Origin: an uncultured Sphingomonadaceae bacterium
GTDB lineage: Bacteria > Pseudomonadota > Alphaproteobacteria > Sphingomonadales > Sphingomonadaceae
NCBI GenBank assembly: GCA_947489315.1
Contig: CANLCX010000001.1
Span: forward strand, 127,501-191,500
Direction: 5' to 3'
DNA: 64,000 nucleotides
The notes below the pieces were generated by a model. The model saw nothing but the letters and a program-made list of their open reading frames with translations. It did not search any database and was not told where the DNA came from. The position numbers were made by a program, and so were the translations under genes. Shown piece after piece: positions 11,143-19,962 of the stretch (within the stretch, counting starts at the first letter, position 1; every line of letters starts with the position of its first letter).

Positions 11143-11922
11143 CTAAATCGCTGGCGCTTCTGTAACCTGCGGAACTTTGCCAGCTTGGACCTGTTTTGCA
11201 AATACTTCACGCATGATCTGCAATGAGAATAGATGCGCATAGATCAACGGCAGCATGCCATTTTGGTTGATTTTACGCAATTCGTCACCGCGCAGCTCGC
11301 GCAGTTTTTCTTCATTAACCATCTGAAAACCACGATAGACAAATGGTTTCTCGATGCCGGTTTGCTGGATTGAGACTTCGCCATCCATCAGCAAGTCCAA
11401 TTTCGTCAATTCTTCGACAAACTGGCCCGTACGTTGACCGGCTTGCTCAAACTGCTCGCAGAACTCCAAAATACTCTTGGTCTTTTCAGATGGCTGTTCC
11501 TTGTCAAATAACGGATCCCCGTCCTTGAAATCACCAATGGCGCCGGTTGTCGGATCGAAGCAGAGCGACAGTTCGTCAGCATCGGGCCGCAATTTGGCAA
11601 GCATGAAAGGATAGCGGCGGACATATGCTGGAACGTAGGCAGGTTCGTTGAACCGGCCATCTTCGCCCATGAAGGTATTGACGCCTTCATTGAGGCCCAT
11701 AAGGATAAGAGGTACGCAGTTTTCGCCAACCGAAAAGACAATCGGATAGTTGCGGGACGCATTGGGAAATTCATCTATTGTCAAAGGAATTGCATGCTGT
11801 TCTTGCATGAAAGAGGCATTGTCGAGCCCTTTAATTTTCCATTTGGCATGTTCCTTGGAATTAAGCGGAACGAGATCCTTGTAAAACATGGGAAGAGCTT
11901 GGGCTTGAGGCGCACTGGCCAT
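11143..11922 (-). CDS. SapC family protein
   Basis: 259 aa, matching the SapC family (PF07277) over its length: FYKDLVPLNSKEHAKWKIK at the start, then HAIPLTIDEFPNASRNYPIVFS, NTFMGEDGRFNEPAYVPAYVRRYPF and CFDP. The name comes from a Campylobacter S-layer locus, but the proteins are widespread in alphaproteobacteria, often near TonB receptors; their biochemical role is unknown. No signal peptide is seen. No S-layer gene is nearby. A promoterless gap of ~50 nt separates it from the upstream FAD oxidase, so the two may be cotranscribed. Confidence 0.85.
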   Translation of the reverse strand: MASAPQAQALPMFYKDLVPLNSKEHAKWKIKGLDNASFMQEQHAIPLTIDEFPNASRNYPIVFSVGENCVPLILMGLNEGVNTFMGEDGRFNEPAYVPAYVRRYPFMLAKLRPDADELSLCFDPTTGAIGDFKDGDPLFDKEQPSEKTKSILEFCEQFEQAGQRTGQFVEELTKLDLLMDGEVSIQQTGIEKPFVYRGFQMVNEEKLRELRGDELRKINQNGMLPLIYAHLFSLQIMREVFAKQVQAGKVPQVTEAPAI

Positions 11923-11971
11923 ATGAATTCTCCGAAAATAGGTTAGAATATATTAATCTGTTGCAGGGGCT

Positions 11972-13435
11972 TTAAGAGGCTGACGTGCTGGACGCAAGAG
12001 GAACTAGCTTACCTGGATTCATAATGTTTTTCGGATCGAGGGCAGTCTTGATAGCACGGAGTGTCAACAGCCGCGCATCGCCTGACAGGCGGCCTAGCTC
12101 CTCCCTTTTGGATTGGCCGATACCATGTTCAGCTGAAATGGAGCCGTTGGAGGCGATAACCAGATCGTGAACCATTGGTGATATGGTCTGCGAGGATTGG
12201 GACATCCACGCAACGGCCTTTGTCGGCTCGGTAATGCCAGGAGGGGCTTTGACGTGAAAATGGACATTGCCATCACCCATATGGCCGAAGGCGGCAACGG
12301 CTGTACCGGGGAAACGGGCTTCGATTTTTTCACCGGCCTCGGTGATGAAGTCAGCCATTTGAGCGACCGGCACGCTAATATCATGTTGCAGGGCTGGACC
12401 ATCCGCACGCTCGGCTTCCGAAATGGAATCCCGTATCTTCCAGAAGGCTTCAGCCTGGCCTTCGTTCGAGGCGACAGCGGCGTCGCTAATCAGCCCTTTA
12501 TCTATCGCTTCCGTCAAAAGGCTTTCGACCAGCTCGCGCGGATCGGTTGCACCGGATTTATCGCGTATGATCTCTATAAGCACATTCCAGGACGCGGCTT
12601 GTTCAAGCGGCTGGCGGGTGCCTGGAATATGTCTGAGAACGGCATCGAGGCAAGATTTCGGAATGATTTCAAAGCCTTCCAGTGACTGGCTTTCGCGCGC
12701 GTTGAGAAACTGGAAAAGCGTATAGGCAGCTTGCGGGGATGAAACACCCGCCCATGCGACGCACCGATCGATCAAGGCAGGAACCGTTTTTAGCGTCGCT
12801 GCCGTGACAATACCCAATGTTCCCTCTCCGCCGACCAATAATTGTTTCAGGTCATAGCCGCGATTGTCTTTTTTCAGCGGCGCGAGACCGTCATAAATGG
12901 TCCCGTCTGGCAAAACGGCTTCCAGTCCGGCTACCAATGCTCGCATCGTACCGTGGCGAAGAACTTGGGTGCCGCCGGCATTGGTCGATACAAGGCCACC
13001 TATTGTTGCCGATCCTTTGCCGCCCAATGTTAGCGGGAAGCGTTGGCTATGCTCGTCCAGCGCTTCGTGAAGATTTTGCAATATCACACCGGCATCACAA
13101 ACCGCGAGTTGGTCGCCCGCTGAAATATTGCGAATCTGGTTCATCCGGCGCATGGACAATAGCACGGATTGTCCTTTGGAATCGGGCGTTGCACCGCCCA
13201 CCATGCCGCTATTCCCGCCTTGCGGTACCAGCGAAACCATATGCTTATTTGCAATTTTGACAATATCGGACACTTCTGCGGTGGATTTTGGCGAAACCAG
13301 GGCAAGGGCCTTGCCGGTATAGCGACCGCGCCAATCGGTTAGCCATGGCTGCATCTCGTCAGCGGCTCGGGTAAAGCCCTTTGGTCCGACAATTTCTGCC
13401 ATATTATTTAGCCAATCGGGTATTTCCGACATCAT
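11972..13435 (-). CDS. FAD-binding oxidoreductase (GlcD / D-2-hydroxyacid dehydrogenase type)
   Basis: 487 aa. The N-terminal PCMH-type FAD-binding domain shows VSLVPQGGNSGMVGGATP and GGLVSTNAGGTQVLRHG; the C-terminal FAD-oxidase domain shows AAFGHMGDGNVHFHV and NGSISAEHGIGQSKREEL, with metal/substrate His residues. The family covers D-lactate, glycolate and D-2-hydroxyglutarate dehydrogenases; the exact substrate is undetermined. Length is standard. It lies upstream of the SapC gene on the same strand. Confidence 0.9.
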   Translation of the reverse strand: MMSEIPDWLNNMAEIVGPKGFTRAADEMQPWLTDWRGRYTGKALALVSPKSTAEVSDIVKIANKHMVSLVPQGGNSGMVGGATPDSKGQSVLLSMRRMNQIRNISAGDQLAVCDAGVILQNLHEALDEHSQRFPLTLGGKGSATIGGLVSTNAGGTQVLRHGTMRALVAGLEAVLPDGTIYDGLAPLKKDNRGYDLKQLLVGGEGTLGIVTAATLKTVPALIDRCVAWAGVSSPQAAYTLFQFLNARESQSLEGFEIIPKSCLDAVLRHIPGTRQPLEQAASWNVLIEIIRDKSGATDPRELVESLLTEAIDKGLISDAAVASNEGQAEAFWKIRDSISEAERADGPALQHDISVPVAQMADFITEAGEKIEARFPGTAVAAFGHMGDGNVHFHVKAPPGITEPTKAVAWMSQSSQTISPMVHDLVIASNGSISAEHGIGQSKREELGRLSGDARLLTLRAIKTALDPKNIMNPGKLVPLASSTSAS

Positions 13436-13573
13436 ATGCTCCGATATTTTTCGAGGATCATTAAGAATATAGATGCTTTACGCGAAAACACCAATATACC
13501 AGCAGAAACGATAGTTCATCAATTGTTCAATCGGCGTTGTTATAGGCATGGCAATGATAACTAGGGGTTTTCA

Positions 13574-14068
13574 GTGAGTCTTTTGCTCTATGCATCATTG
13601 CTGTCGGCTGCACCCATCACTGCGCCGCCGCCTGCGACCCATGGTATCGCCGATACACAGGGCGTGTTTGTCGCTCCGATAGAACGCCGATTTGCGCAAG
13701 TTCGTATCGAAAAAAGGGTCATTATCCGGGTGCCTCGGCGTCGATCTGCCGTTTCTTCAGCCTTGGCTGATATCACCCGCCGCTCTGAGCCGACCAAATA
13801 TGTCCAAAAGAAAGTGGGCAAATGCCTGCCCATGAGCAATATCTTGGGCGTGCAGCGTTTTGGTGACCGTTATCTTGATCTTGTGACGAAAGATCGTAAG
13901 CAGATTCGGGCCCGGTTGGAAAAAAAATGCCAAGCTCGCAGCTTCTATTCTGGTTTCTACATGGAAAAATCCAGTGATGGAAAAATCTGCGCGGGCCGAG
14001 ACATATTGCATTCGCGTACCGGATCAAAATGTGAGATTGACCGGTTCCGCCAGTTGGTTCCGGAATGA
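13574..14068 (+). CDS. Hypothetical secreted protein
   Basis: 164 aa from a GTG at 13574. The first ~12 residues are hydrophobic (LLLYASLLSAAP), suggesting a short signal peptide or anchor, followed by a basic region (RIEKRVIIRVPRRRS). Four cysteines in the second half (KCLPM, KCQARS, ICAGRD, KCEID) suggest two disulfide bonds in the periplasm. No family recognised. It stands alone between the divergent FAD oxidase and the downstream helicase. Confidence 0.6.
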   Translation: MSLLLYASLLSAAPITAPPPATHGIADTQGVFVAPIERRFAQVRIEKRVIIRVPRRRSAVSSALADITRRSEPTKYVQKKVGKCLPMSNILGVQRFGDRYLDLVTKDRKQIRARLEKKCQARSFYSGFYMEKSSDGKICAGRDILHSRTGSKCEIDRFRQLVPE

Positions 14069-14208
14069 CCGTTCACAACGGGGCTATTATCTGACGAACC
14101 GGACACGCTAGATAGCTTGACAAAAGCTGCATTTAGCACCATCCCACGACACGGCTTTTACAAGCCCATTTATCGTGCAATATAGCACCACTATTTTCCG
14201 GAAACACT

Positions 14209-15582
14209 ATGAAATTTGCCGACCTCGGCCTCTCTGATGAATTGCTAAAAGCGGTAGCCGATGCGGGCTATGATGAACCGACCCCAATTCAGGCGCAGGC
14301 GATTCCGCCCGTCCTGATGATGAAGGACATTATCGGGATTGCACAAACCGGCACCGGTAAGACGGCAAGTTTTGTACTTCCGATGATTGACATTTTGGCG
14401 CACGGTCGCTCGCGGGCCCGGATGCCGCGTTCGCTAATCCTTGAGCCAACGAGAGAATTGGCTGCACAGGTCGCGGAGAATTTTGAGAAATATGGCAAGA
14501 ACCATAATCTCAGCATGGCGTTGCTCATCGGTGGTGTCTCGATGGGGGATCAAATCAAGGCTTTGGAAAAAGGCGTAGATGTTCTGATCGCGACGCCTGG
14601 CCGTTTGATGGATTTGTTCGAACGTGGGCGGATTTTAATGTCTGGTTGTGAATTGCTGGTCATTGATGAAGCGGACCGGATGCTCGACATGGGCTTCATC
14701 CCTGATATCGAACAAATCTGCTCGAAATTGCCATCCACCCGTCAGACGATGCTATTTTCGGCCACGATGCCGCCACCGATCAAGAAATTGTCCGACCAGT
14801 TTTTGAACAATCCAAAATCAATCGAAGTGTCGCGGCCTGCGACTGCCAACACATCTATAGAACAATCGATCATCAATGTCGCGCCAAAGGCAAAGCGCAA
14901 GCTGCTCTATGGCATATTGGACAATGAAGGTGTCGACACCGCGATTATCTTTTGTAACCGCAAGACCGAAGTCCGTGACCTATGCGAGAACCTGCGCAAG
15001 GATGGATTTGATGCCGGGCAAATTCACGGTGATATGGATCAATCCTCCCGCCTTGCTGAGCTAGATCGCTTCAAGTCTGGTGAAATCAACATATTGTGCG
15101 CGTCTGATGTCGCGGCCCGCGGGCTTGATATCAAAGGCGTCAGCCATGTCGTCAATTACGATATTCCTTGGCATCCCGATGATTATATTCACCGGATCGG
15201 CCGGACCGGGCGTGCAGGGGCAACCGGTATCGCGATTACCTTTGTCACCAATCGTGACGAAGAGCATGTCGATAGCATCGAAAAGCTGACCGGCATGAAA
15301 CTTCCGGTGCGAGACAGCAAGTCGATCAAGCCAGAGAAGAAGCCGGCTGGTAAAAACGCTGCTCCCAAAAAGTCAAAAGACGAAAAACCAAAAGGCGACA
15401 AGCCCAAAAAGCGGCATATTGATGATCGGTCGGTCGAGCCGAAAAATCAGCCTGCCAAATCAGCCGAAAAGCATGCAAAACCGCCTAAGCAGGCGTCGAA
15501 GTCAGAGCCTGTAGACAATGCGGATGATGATGGTTGGAATGGCCCAGTTCCGGGCTTTCTTGACGCGAAACTGGACCGCTAA
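14209..15582 (+). CDS. DEAD-box ATP-dependent RNA helicase (RhlE type)
   Basis: 457 aa with all canonical motifs: Q motif (YDEPTPIQAQAIP), motif I AQTGTGKTASF, Ia PTRELAAQ, Ib TPGRLMD, II DEAD (VIDEADRMLDMGF), III SAT, IV IIFCNRK, V ARGLDI and VI HRIGRTGRAG. After ~375 residues comes a Lys-rich low-complexity tail of ~80 residues, typical of RhlE-like helicases and probably RNA-binding. It likely remodels RNA in ribosome assembly or mRNA turnover, with a possible cold-growth role. Confidence 0.93.
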   Translation: MKFADLGLSDELLKAVADAGYDEPTPIQAQAIPPVLMMKDIIGIAQTGTGKTASFVLPMIDILAHGRSRARMPRSLILEPTRELAAQVAENFEKYGKNHNLSMALLIGGVSMGDQIKALEKGVDVLIATPGRLMDLFERGRILMSGCELLVIDEADRMLDMGFIPDIEQICSKLPSTRQTMLFSATMPPPIKKLSDQFLNNPKSIEVSRPATANTSIEQSIINVAPKAKRKLLYGILDNEGVDTAIIFCNRKTEVRDLCENLRKDGFDAGQIHGDMDQSSRLAELDRFKSGEINILCASDVAARGLDIKGVSHVVNYDIPWHPDDYIHRIGRTGRAGATGIAITFVTNRDEEHVDSIEKLTGMKLPVRDSKSIKPEKKPAGKNAAPKKSKDEKPKGDKPKKRHIDDRSVEPKNQPAKSAEKHAKPPKQASKSEPVDNADDDGWNGPVPGFLDAKLDR

Positions 15583-15617
15583 ACCAAGTTTTTGGTCGTT
15601 GTCGTTTTACCAAATCG

Positions 15618-16223
15618 CTATTGCAGCGTAAGGCTATCCAATATTTGTTTTGCTAGAGGATCGAGTGCTGCGGCACTGTCCGCAGGATAGGTAATTGCGG
15701 CCTTAATCATTGTGCCGTCAGGTTTGCGCAAGATGCGCTGGGCAGTTTTGCTGCCTTCCTCGATCAGGCCGGATGCACGATATTCGTTTTCATTGACATA
15801 ATCGCCGGTCATGCCTTCTCCCGCATCTTCCAGTGCTTTGACCGCTGCGGTCAAATCGGCATCTTCGCGATTTTCAATCCAGCCGGCGGTGAGAGTGGCT
15901 TTTGATTCCGCATCATTAAAGACCTGGCCATTATCATCACTCGCATTTTCGTCAGCGGCCCAGTCTTTTGGGACCATGATCGAAAATCCGCGCAGCGCAT
16001 TGGCGTAGCTGGTCATTTCGGCGCTATCGATAACAGGGGCGACACCATCAGCATTGGCAGCCGCTTCTTCGTCCCGAATCGCTTTGCTGGCAGCATCAGC
16101 CTGTTTCGCCAGCTCTTCACCGGAAGGGACATCGCCAACGGCTTCCTGTTTGCCGCAAGAGGAAAGAAACAGGGCTGCTGTTAGGGCAGCGCTAATCGGG
16201 AATGGGGATCGCATGTTTTTCAT
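15618..16223 (-). CDS. Putative lipoprotein with PsbP/DcrB-like domain
   Basis: 201 aa. A type II signal peptide is seen, with the lipobox LSSC (Cys ~23) after a hydrophobic stretch. The middle contains an Ala/Glu-rich linker; the last ~130 residues (GFSIMVPKDWAADEN...ILDSLTLQ) have the look of a PsbP/DcrB-like alpha-beta domain, with a 'GF.I..P..W' start and a hydrophobic end. That fold assignment is my inference. Function unknown. It is convergent with the helicase gene and sits downstream of the sigma-54 regulator. Confidence 0.65.
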   Translation of the reverse strand: MKNMRSPFPISAALTAALFLSSCGKQEAVGDVPSGEELAKQADAASKAIRDEEAAANADGVAPVIDSAEMTSYANALRGFSIMVPKDWAADENASDDNGQVFNDAESKATLTAGWIENREDADLTAAVKALEDAGEGMTGDYVNENEYRASGLIEEGSKTAQRILRKPDGTMIKAAITYPADSAAALDPLAKQILDSLTLQ

Positions 16224-16295
16224 ATCGGCTAGACTTAGGGAGTAGCGCGTTAAACTTCAACTCAGAAGATGCGGCAGTTCAATCAAGCAGCATTT

Positions 16296-17723
16296 TCAGG
16301 CTGCGTTGTCGATCCCGAGATCAGCCAATTTGCGATAGAGTGTCGAGCGACCAATGCCCAGACGGCGCGCGACTTCCGTCATCCGCCCGCGATAATGGCC
16401 GATGGCGAGACGAATCACATCCGCTTCTATTTCTTCGAGCGGACGCAAATTGCCGTCCTCCGAATATAGCGTAATACCAATGCCTTCGGGGCTGCTGAGC
16501 AAATGCGGATGGGCATCACCGGACTCGGCTACAAAAGAAGCAATCTGCGGAAACTCATCGCAGGTCAGTGCATCGCGGTCGCACATCACGGCGGCGCGGA
16601 ACAAAACGCTTTGTAGCTGGCGGACATTGCCGGGCCATTGATAGCTGCGGAGCAGGTTCAGTGCTTCATCGGTAATGCCAAGGCTACGAAGCCCCGGTTG
16701 CAGGGCGAGGCGCGACAGGAAATGCCGGGCAAGAGCCGGAATATCACCAGTGCGGTCACGCAACGGCGGGATCGTAAGCTGCACCACATTCATCCGGTAA
16801 TAAAGATCTTCGCGGAACCGCTCCTTTTTGACTTCCTGCTCTAACTGACGGTTGGTCGCCGCGATGATTCGGACATCAATTTGAAAGCTGTTGGGGCTGC
16901 CGAGCGGCTGGATTTCCGATGTTTTCAGGAAACGGAGCAGGCGCACCTGTGTTTCGGCTGGAATCCGGTCGACTTCGTCCAGAAATATGGTGCCGCCCTC
17001 GGCTTGTTGCAGCAGGCCGATTTTGCGATCAAAGGCGCCGGTAAATGCGCCTTTCTCATGACCAAAGAGAATCGAATCGAGCAAGTTGCCGGTAATCGCG
17101 CCGCAGTTGATTTTAAGCATCGGCAGCTTTGAACGTGGGCTGGCTGCGTGGATAGCATCGGCGATGACTTCTTTGCCGACGCCGCCTTCACCTTCAATCA
17201 GAACGGGTACGCGCGCACGAGCCGCTTTGGCGGCGATGGCGAGCGCGGCCCGAAAAGCAGGGGCTGCACCGACAATTTCTTCAAATTCTAATGGCGCCGA
17301 AATCTTTTCGCTCAGCGGTTGTAACTCACCGGCTTCCTTGGAACTTTCCACTGCAGCGGTCAGCGCCTGCAACATTTGTTCGGGGGCAACGGGCTTGATG
17401 AGATAATCGGTTGCACCGGCGCGGACGGCGTCCACAGCTTCGGTGATCGAGCCAACAGCAGTGAGCATTAATATCGGCAAGGCCGGGCGACGGGATTTTA
17501 GTTCGGCAATTAATTCGGTCGCTTCGGAGCCTGGCACCCAATGATCGAGAATGATGGCATCCAGCATCATACCATCCTGTGTGCCCAATGTGGCGATGGC
17601 GGTTTCGGCATCACGCGCAAAGATCGTGCGATAGCCGGCCCGCGATGCAAGGGCAGAGATTAACCGGCATTGTGCCGGCTCATCATCGATTAACATCAGC
17701 AATTTTGTGCCGTTTTGAGCCAT
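16296..17723 (-). CDS. Sigma-54-dependent response regulator (NtrC family)
   Basis: About 475 aa from the ATG at 17723 (a TTG 30 nt upstream is in frame but less likely). It has an N-terminal receiver domain (acidic IDDEPAQ, phospho-acceptor in IILDHWVPG, Lys in YLIKPVAP), then the AAA+ sigma-54 interaction domain with Walker A GEGGVGKEV, the GAFTGA loop in EKGAFTGAFD, Walker B GGTIFLDEVD and arginine finger region, and a C-terminal Fis-type helix-turn-helix (MTEVARRLGIGRSTLYRKL). It activates sigma-54 promoters when phosphorylated. No kinase gene is adjacent, so its signal is unknown. Confidence 0.92.
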   Translation of the reverse strand: MAQNGTKLLMLIDDEPAQCRLISALASRAGYRTIFARDAETAIATLGTQDGMMLDAIILDHWVPGSEATELIAELKSRRPALPILMLTAVGSITEAVDAVRAGATDYLIKPVAPEQMLQALTAAVESSKEAGELQPLSEKISAPLEFEEIVGAAPAFRAALAIAAKAARARVPVLIEGEGGVGKEVIADAIHAASPRSKLPMLKINCGAITGNLLDSILFGHEKGAFTGAFDRKIGLLQQAEGGTIFLDEVDRIPAETQVRLLRFLKTSEIQPLGSPNSFQIDVRIIAATNRQLEQEVKKERFREDLYYRMNVVQLTIPPLRDRTGDIPALARHFLSRLALQPGLRSLGITDEALNLLRSYQWPGNVRQLQSVLFRAAVMCDRDALTCDEFPQIASFVAESGDAHPHLLSSPEGIGITLYSEDGNLRPLEEIEADVIRLAIGHYRGRMTEVARRLGIGRSTLYRKLADLGIDNAA

Positions 17724-17902
17724 TTTTATCCCATATGTGCCAGAATGAACCAATAATGTAGCAACGAGGGGTAAAGACCGGATTAAGAAGGGCTGATATT
17801 TTCTATCACTCTTATTAGGATAAATCAGGCTGCTGGGCCTTGAGCGATGCGATATATATGGTTAGAGCAGCGACAATCTTTATTCGAATATTTGGAGGAA
17901 TC

Positions 17903-18028
17903 ATGGCTTCTGACAATAATATGAAATCTGCAGAAGAAACTTATGGCCGCTTTTTGGGCTGGCTCAAAATCGGTTCGATTATTACGGCCCTGGTGACGAT
18001 ATTGGTCATCATTCTTCTTGTTACCTGA
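17903..18028 (+). CDS. aa3-type cytochrome c oxidase subunit IV
   Basis: 41 aa from the ATG at 17903, which is preceded by ggagg at 17894. One membrane helix (IGSIITALVTILVIILLV) with a short N-terminal segment containing AEETYGRFLGWLK, the signature of the small fourth subunit of alphaproteobacterial aa3 oxidases (PF07835). It lies 12 nt before pntAA, a linkage often seen in sphingomonads although the rest of the oxidase is encoded elsewhere. Confidence 0.85.
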   Translation: MASDNNMKSAEETYGRFLGWLKIGSIITALVTILVIILLVT

Positions 18029-18040
18029 TTGGAATAATCC

Positions 18041-19168
18041 TTGAAAATAGCGGTATTGAAAGAACTCGCCGACGGCGAGCGGCGGGTTAGTGCTTCCCCG
18101 GAGACGGTAAAGAAGTTCACGGCACTGGGCGCTACCATGGCGGTCGAAAAAGGCGCAGGCCTGTCCGCTTCGGTGACAGATGCGGATTATGAAGCCGAAG
18201 GGGCCAGCACGGGCACCCGCGCAGCGACTCTGAAGGATGCCGATATCGTGCTGGGCGTGCAGGGACCGGATCCTAAATCGCTCAAGGGTATGAAAAAGGG
18301 TGCGTGGCTAGTTGCTAGCCTCAATCCCTTTGGCGAACGCAAGCGGGTTGATGAATATGCCAAGCTCGGCATTGATGCACTGGCGATGGAATTCATGCCG
18401 CGGATTACGCGGGCGCAGTCGATGGATATACTATCATCACAGTCGAACTTGTCCGGTTATAAGGCTGTGCTGGAAGCAGGCTCCCATTATGGCCGCGCAT
18501 TTCCGATGATGATGACGGCGGCAGGCACGGTATCTGCGGCGCGTTGCTTCATCATGGGTGTTGGCGTTGCCGGCTTGCAAGCCATTGCAACCGCCCGGCG
18601 TCTCGGTGCGCAAGTCTCCGCGACTGATGTGCGGGCTGCGACCAAGGAACAAATTCAGTCGCTCGGTGCGAAGCCGATTTTCGTCGAAGATGTCGCTGGC
18701 ATCGAAGGCGAGGGCACCGGCGGTTATGCCACGGAAATGAGTGAGGAATATCAGAAAGCACAGGCTGAACTGGTATCCAAACATATCGCTAAGCAGGATA
18801 TTGTGATTACCACCGCCCTGATCCCGGGACGCCCTGCACCGCGGTTGATCAGTGATGCTCAGATCGCGACGATGCGCACCGGCAGCGTGATTGTCGATTT
18901 GGCCGCTGAGCAAGGCGGTAATGTCGAAGGCGCGGTTGCTGGCAAAGTGGTCGAAAAACATGGCGTCAAGATTGTCGGAGCCAATAATATGCCATCCAGC
19001 ATGGCGGCGGACAGTTCAGCTTTGTTCTCTCGTAACCTCTATAATTTCCTCAGCGCTTATTGGGACGAAGAGGCCAAGCGGCCCGTGCTGCCCGATGACG
19101 ATGAGGTGACGATCGGAATACGGCTGACCAAAGACGGTAAAGTTGTGAATGAGCGGTTGTTGGGGTGA
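18041..19168 (+). CDS. pntAA: NAD(P) transhydrogenase subunit alpha, part 1
   Basis: 375 aa; TTG start at 18041. This is the NAD(H)-binding dI component of the proton-translocating transhydrogenase, which makes NADPH using the proton gradient. Visible motifs: the alanine dehydrogenase-like N-terminus, GVGVAGLQAIATARRLGA (Rossmann dinucleotide site), the mobile loop region GYATEMSEEYQ and RPAPRLI. The gene belongs to the split-alpha type (separate dI and membrane part). Its stop overlaps the start of an unrelated lipoprotein gene. Confidence 0.95.
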   Translation: MKIAVLKELADGERRVSASPETVKKFTALGATMAVEKGAGLSASVTDADYEAEGASTGTRAATLKDADIVLGVQGPDPKSLKGMKKGAWLVASLNPFGERKRVDEYAKLGIDALAMEFMPRITRAQSMDILSSQSNLSGYKAVLEAGSHYGRAFPMMMTAAGTVSAARCFIMGVGVAGLQAIATARRLGAQVSATDVRAATKEQIQSLGAKPIFVEDVAGIEGEGTGGYATEMSEEYQKAQAELVSKHIAKQDIVITTALIPGRPAPRLISDAQIATMRTGSVIVDLAAEQGGNVEGAVAGKVVEKHGVKIVGANNMPSSMAADSSALFSRNLYNFLSAYWDEEAKRPVLPDDDEVTIGIRLTKDGKVVNERLLG

Positions 19169-19665
19169 GAGTGCTATCTCCCATAATACTTGTCAGTTTT
19201 TTAGCAGGTTGCAGCCAACCAATCGGCTGGCGCGCTTTCGATCAGGTCTTTGTGACTGATTATGAAAAAAGATCGCGCTTGACATCAATGATTCAAAACC
19301 CAGTGACAAAATGTGGAGGGGGTTATTGTGGCGGATATCGGTTTTGTTCCGAGATACCTGATCCCACTTCGCGGCTTGGTTATTGGGATAAATTTGAATC
19401 GACCGATCAACAAATCAATGAGTTGATCGACAATGTAAAAGCAGAAAAAGACTTTCTTATTGAGGGCGATTTCCGTTGGAAGCCGACAGTTATAGTGTCT
19501 CTTATTCCCAAAGCTCATGCAAGGATGTGTATGGGGCCTCCGCAAGATTGGGAGAAAAATAAGGATAAACACTTGATGGCTGAAATGGAAGAGTCGTTGA
19601 GTCGTCAAGAGGCGTGGTTGCAAGAGGCCAGTTCTCTTTTTTTGGAACTTACGCAGGAAACATAA
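19165..19665 (+). CDS. Putative lipoprotein inserted in the pnt operon
   Basis: 166 aa from a GTG overlapping the pntAA stop (GTGA). Lipobox LAGC gives a lipidated Cys at residue 16. The mature part has a cluster of Cys residues (TKCGGGYCGGYRFC) that may form disulfides and a C-terminal acidic helix. No family recognised. Its stop is directly followed by the pntAB ATG with no spacing, so it is embedded in the operon. It is visibly more AT-rich than its neighbours, suggesting acquisition. It is not a known transhydrogenase component. Confidence 0.65.
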   Translation: MRVLSPIILVSFLAGCSQPIGWRAFDQVFVTDYEKRSRLTSMIQNPVTKCGGGYCGGYRFCSEIPDPTSRLGYWDKFESTDQQINELIDNVKAEKDFLIEGDFRWKPTVIVSLIPKAHARMCMGPPQDWEKNKDKHLMAEMEESLSRQEAWLQEASSLFLELTQET

Positions 19666-19962
19666 ATGGACTTTATATCAATTCTCTCAATTTTCGTGAT
19701 GGCCTGTTTTGTGGGCTATTATGTGGTCTGGTCGGTGACACCGGCTTTGCATACGCCGTTGATGGCGGTGACCAATGCGATTAGCTCGGTGATCATTGTC
19801 GGGGCGCTGATTGCGGCTGCGGCTGGGTCGCAGGCTGATGGTGGTCAGACCGCGAAATGGCTGGGGCTGGTGGGCGTTGTTCTGGCCAGCGTGAACATAT
19901 TTGGCGGCTTTGCCGTGACCGAGCGGATGCTCGCAATGTACAAGAAAAAGGAGCGCAAATAA
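19666..19962 (+). CDS. pntAB: NAD(P) transhydrogenase subunit alpha, part 2
   Basis: 98 aa with three membrane helices; FVGYYVVWSVTPALHTPLMAVTNAISSVIIVGAL is the conserved core of the alpha-subunit membrane domain. It ends in a basic KKKERK tail on the cytoplasmic side. It overlaps the pntB start by one base (TAATG), showing tight coupling. It forms the proton channel together with PntB. Confidence 0.95.
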   Translation: MDFISILSIFVMACFVGYYVVWSVTPALHTPLMAVTNAISSVIIVGALIAAAAGSQADGGQTAKWLGLVGVVLASVNIFGGFAVTERMLAMYKKKERK

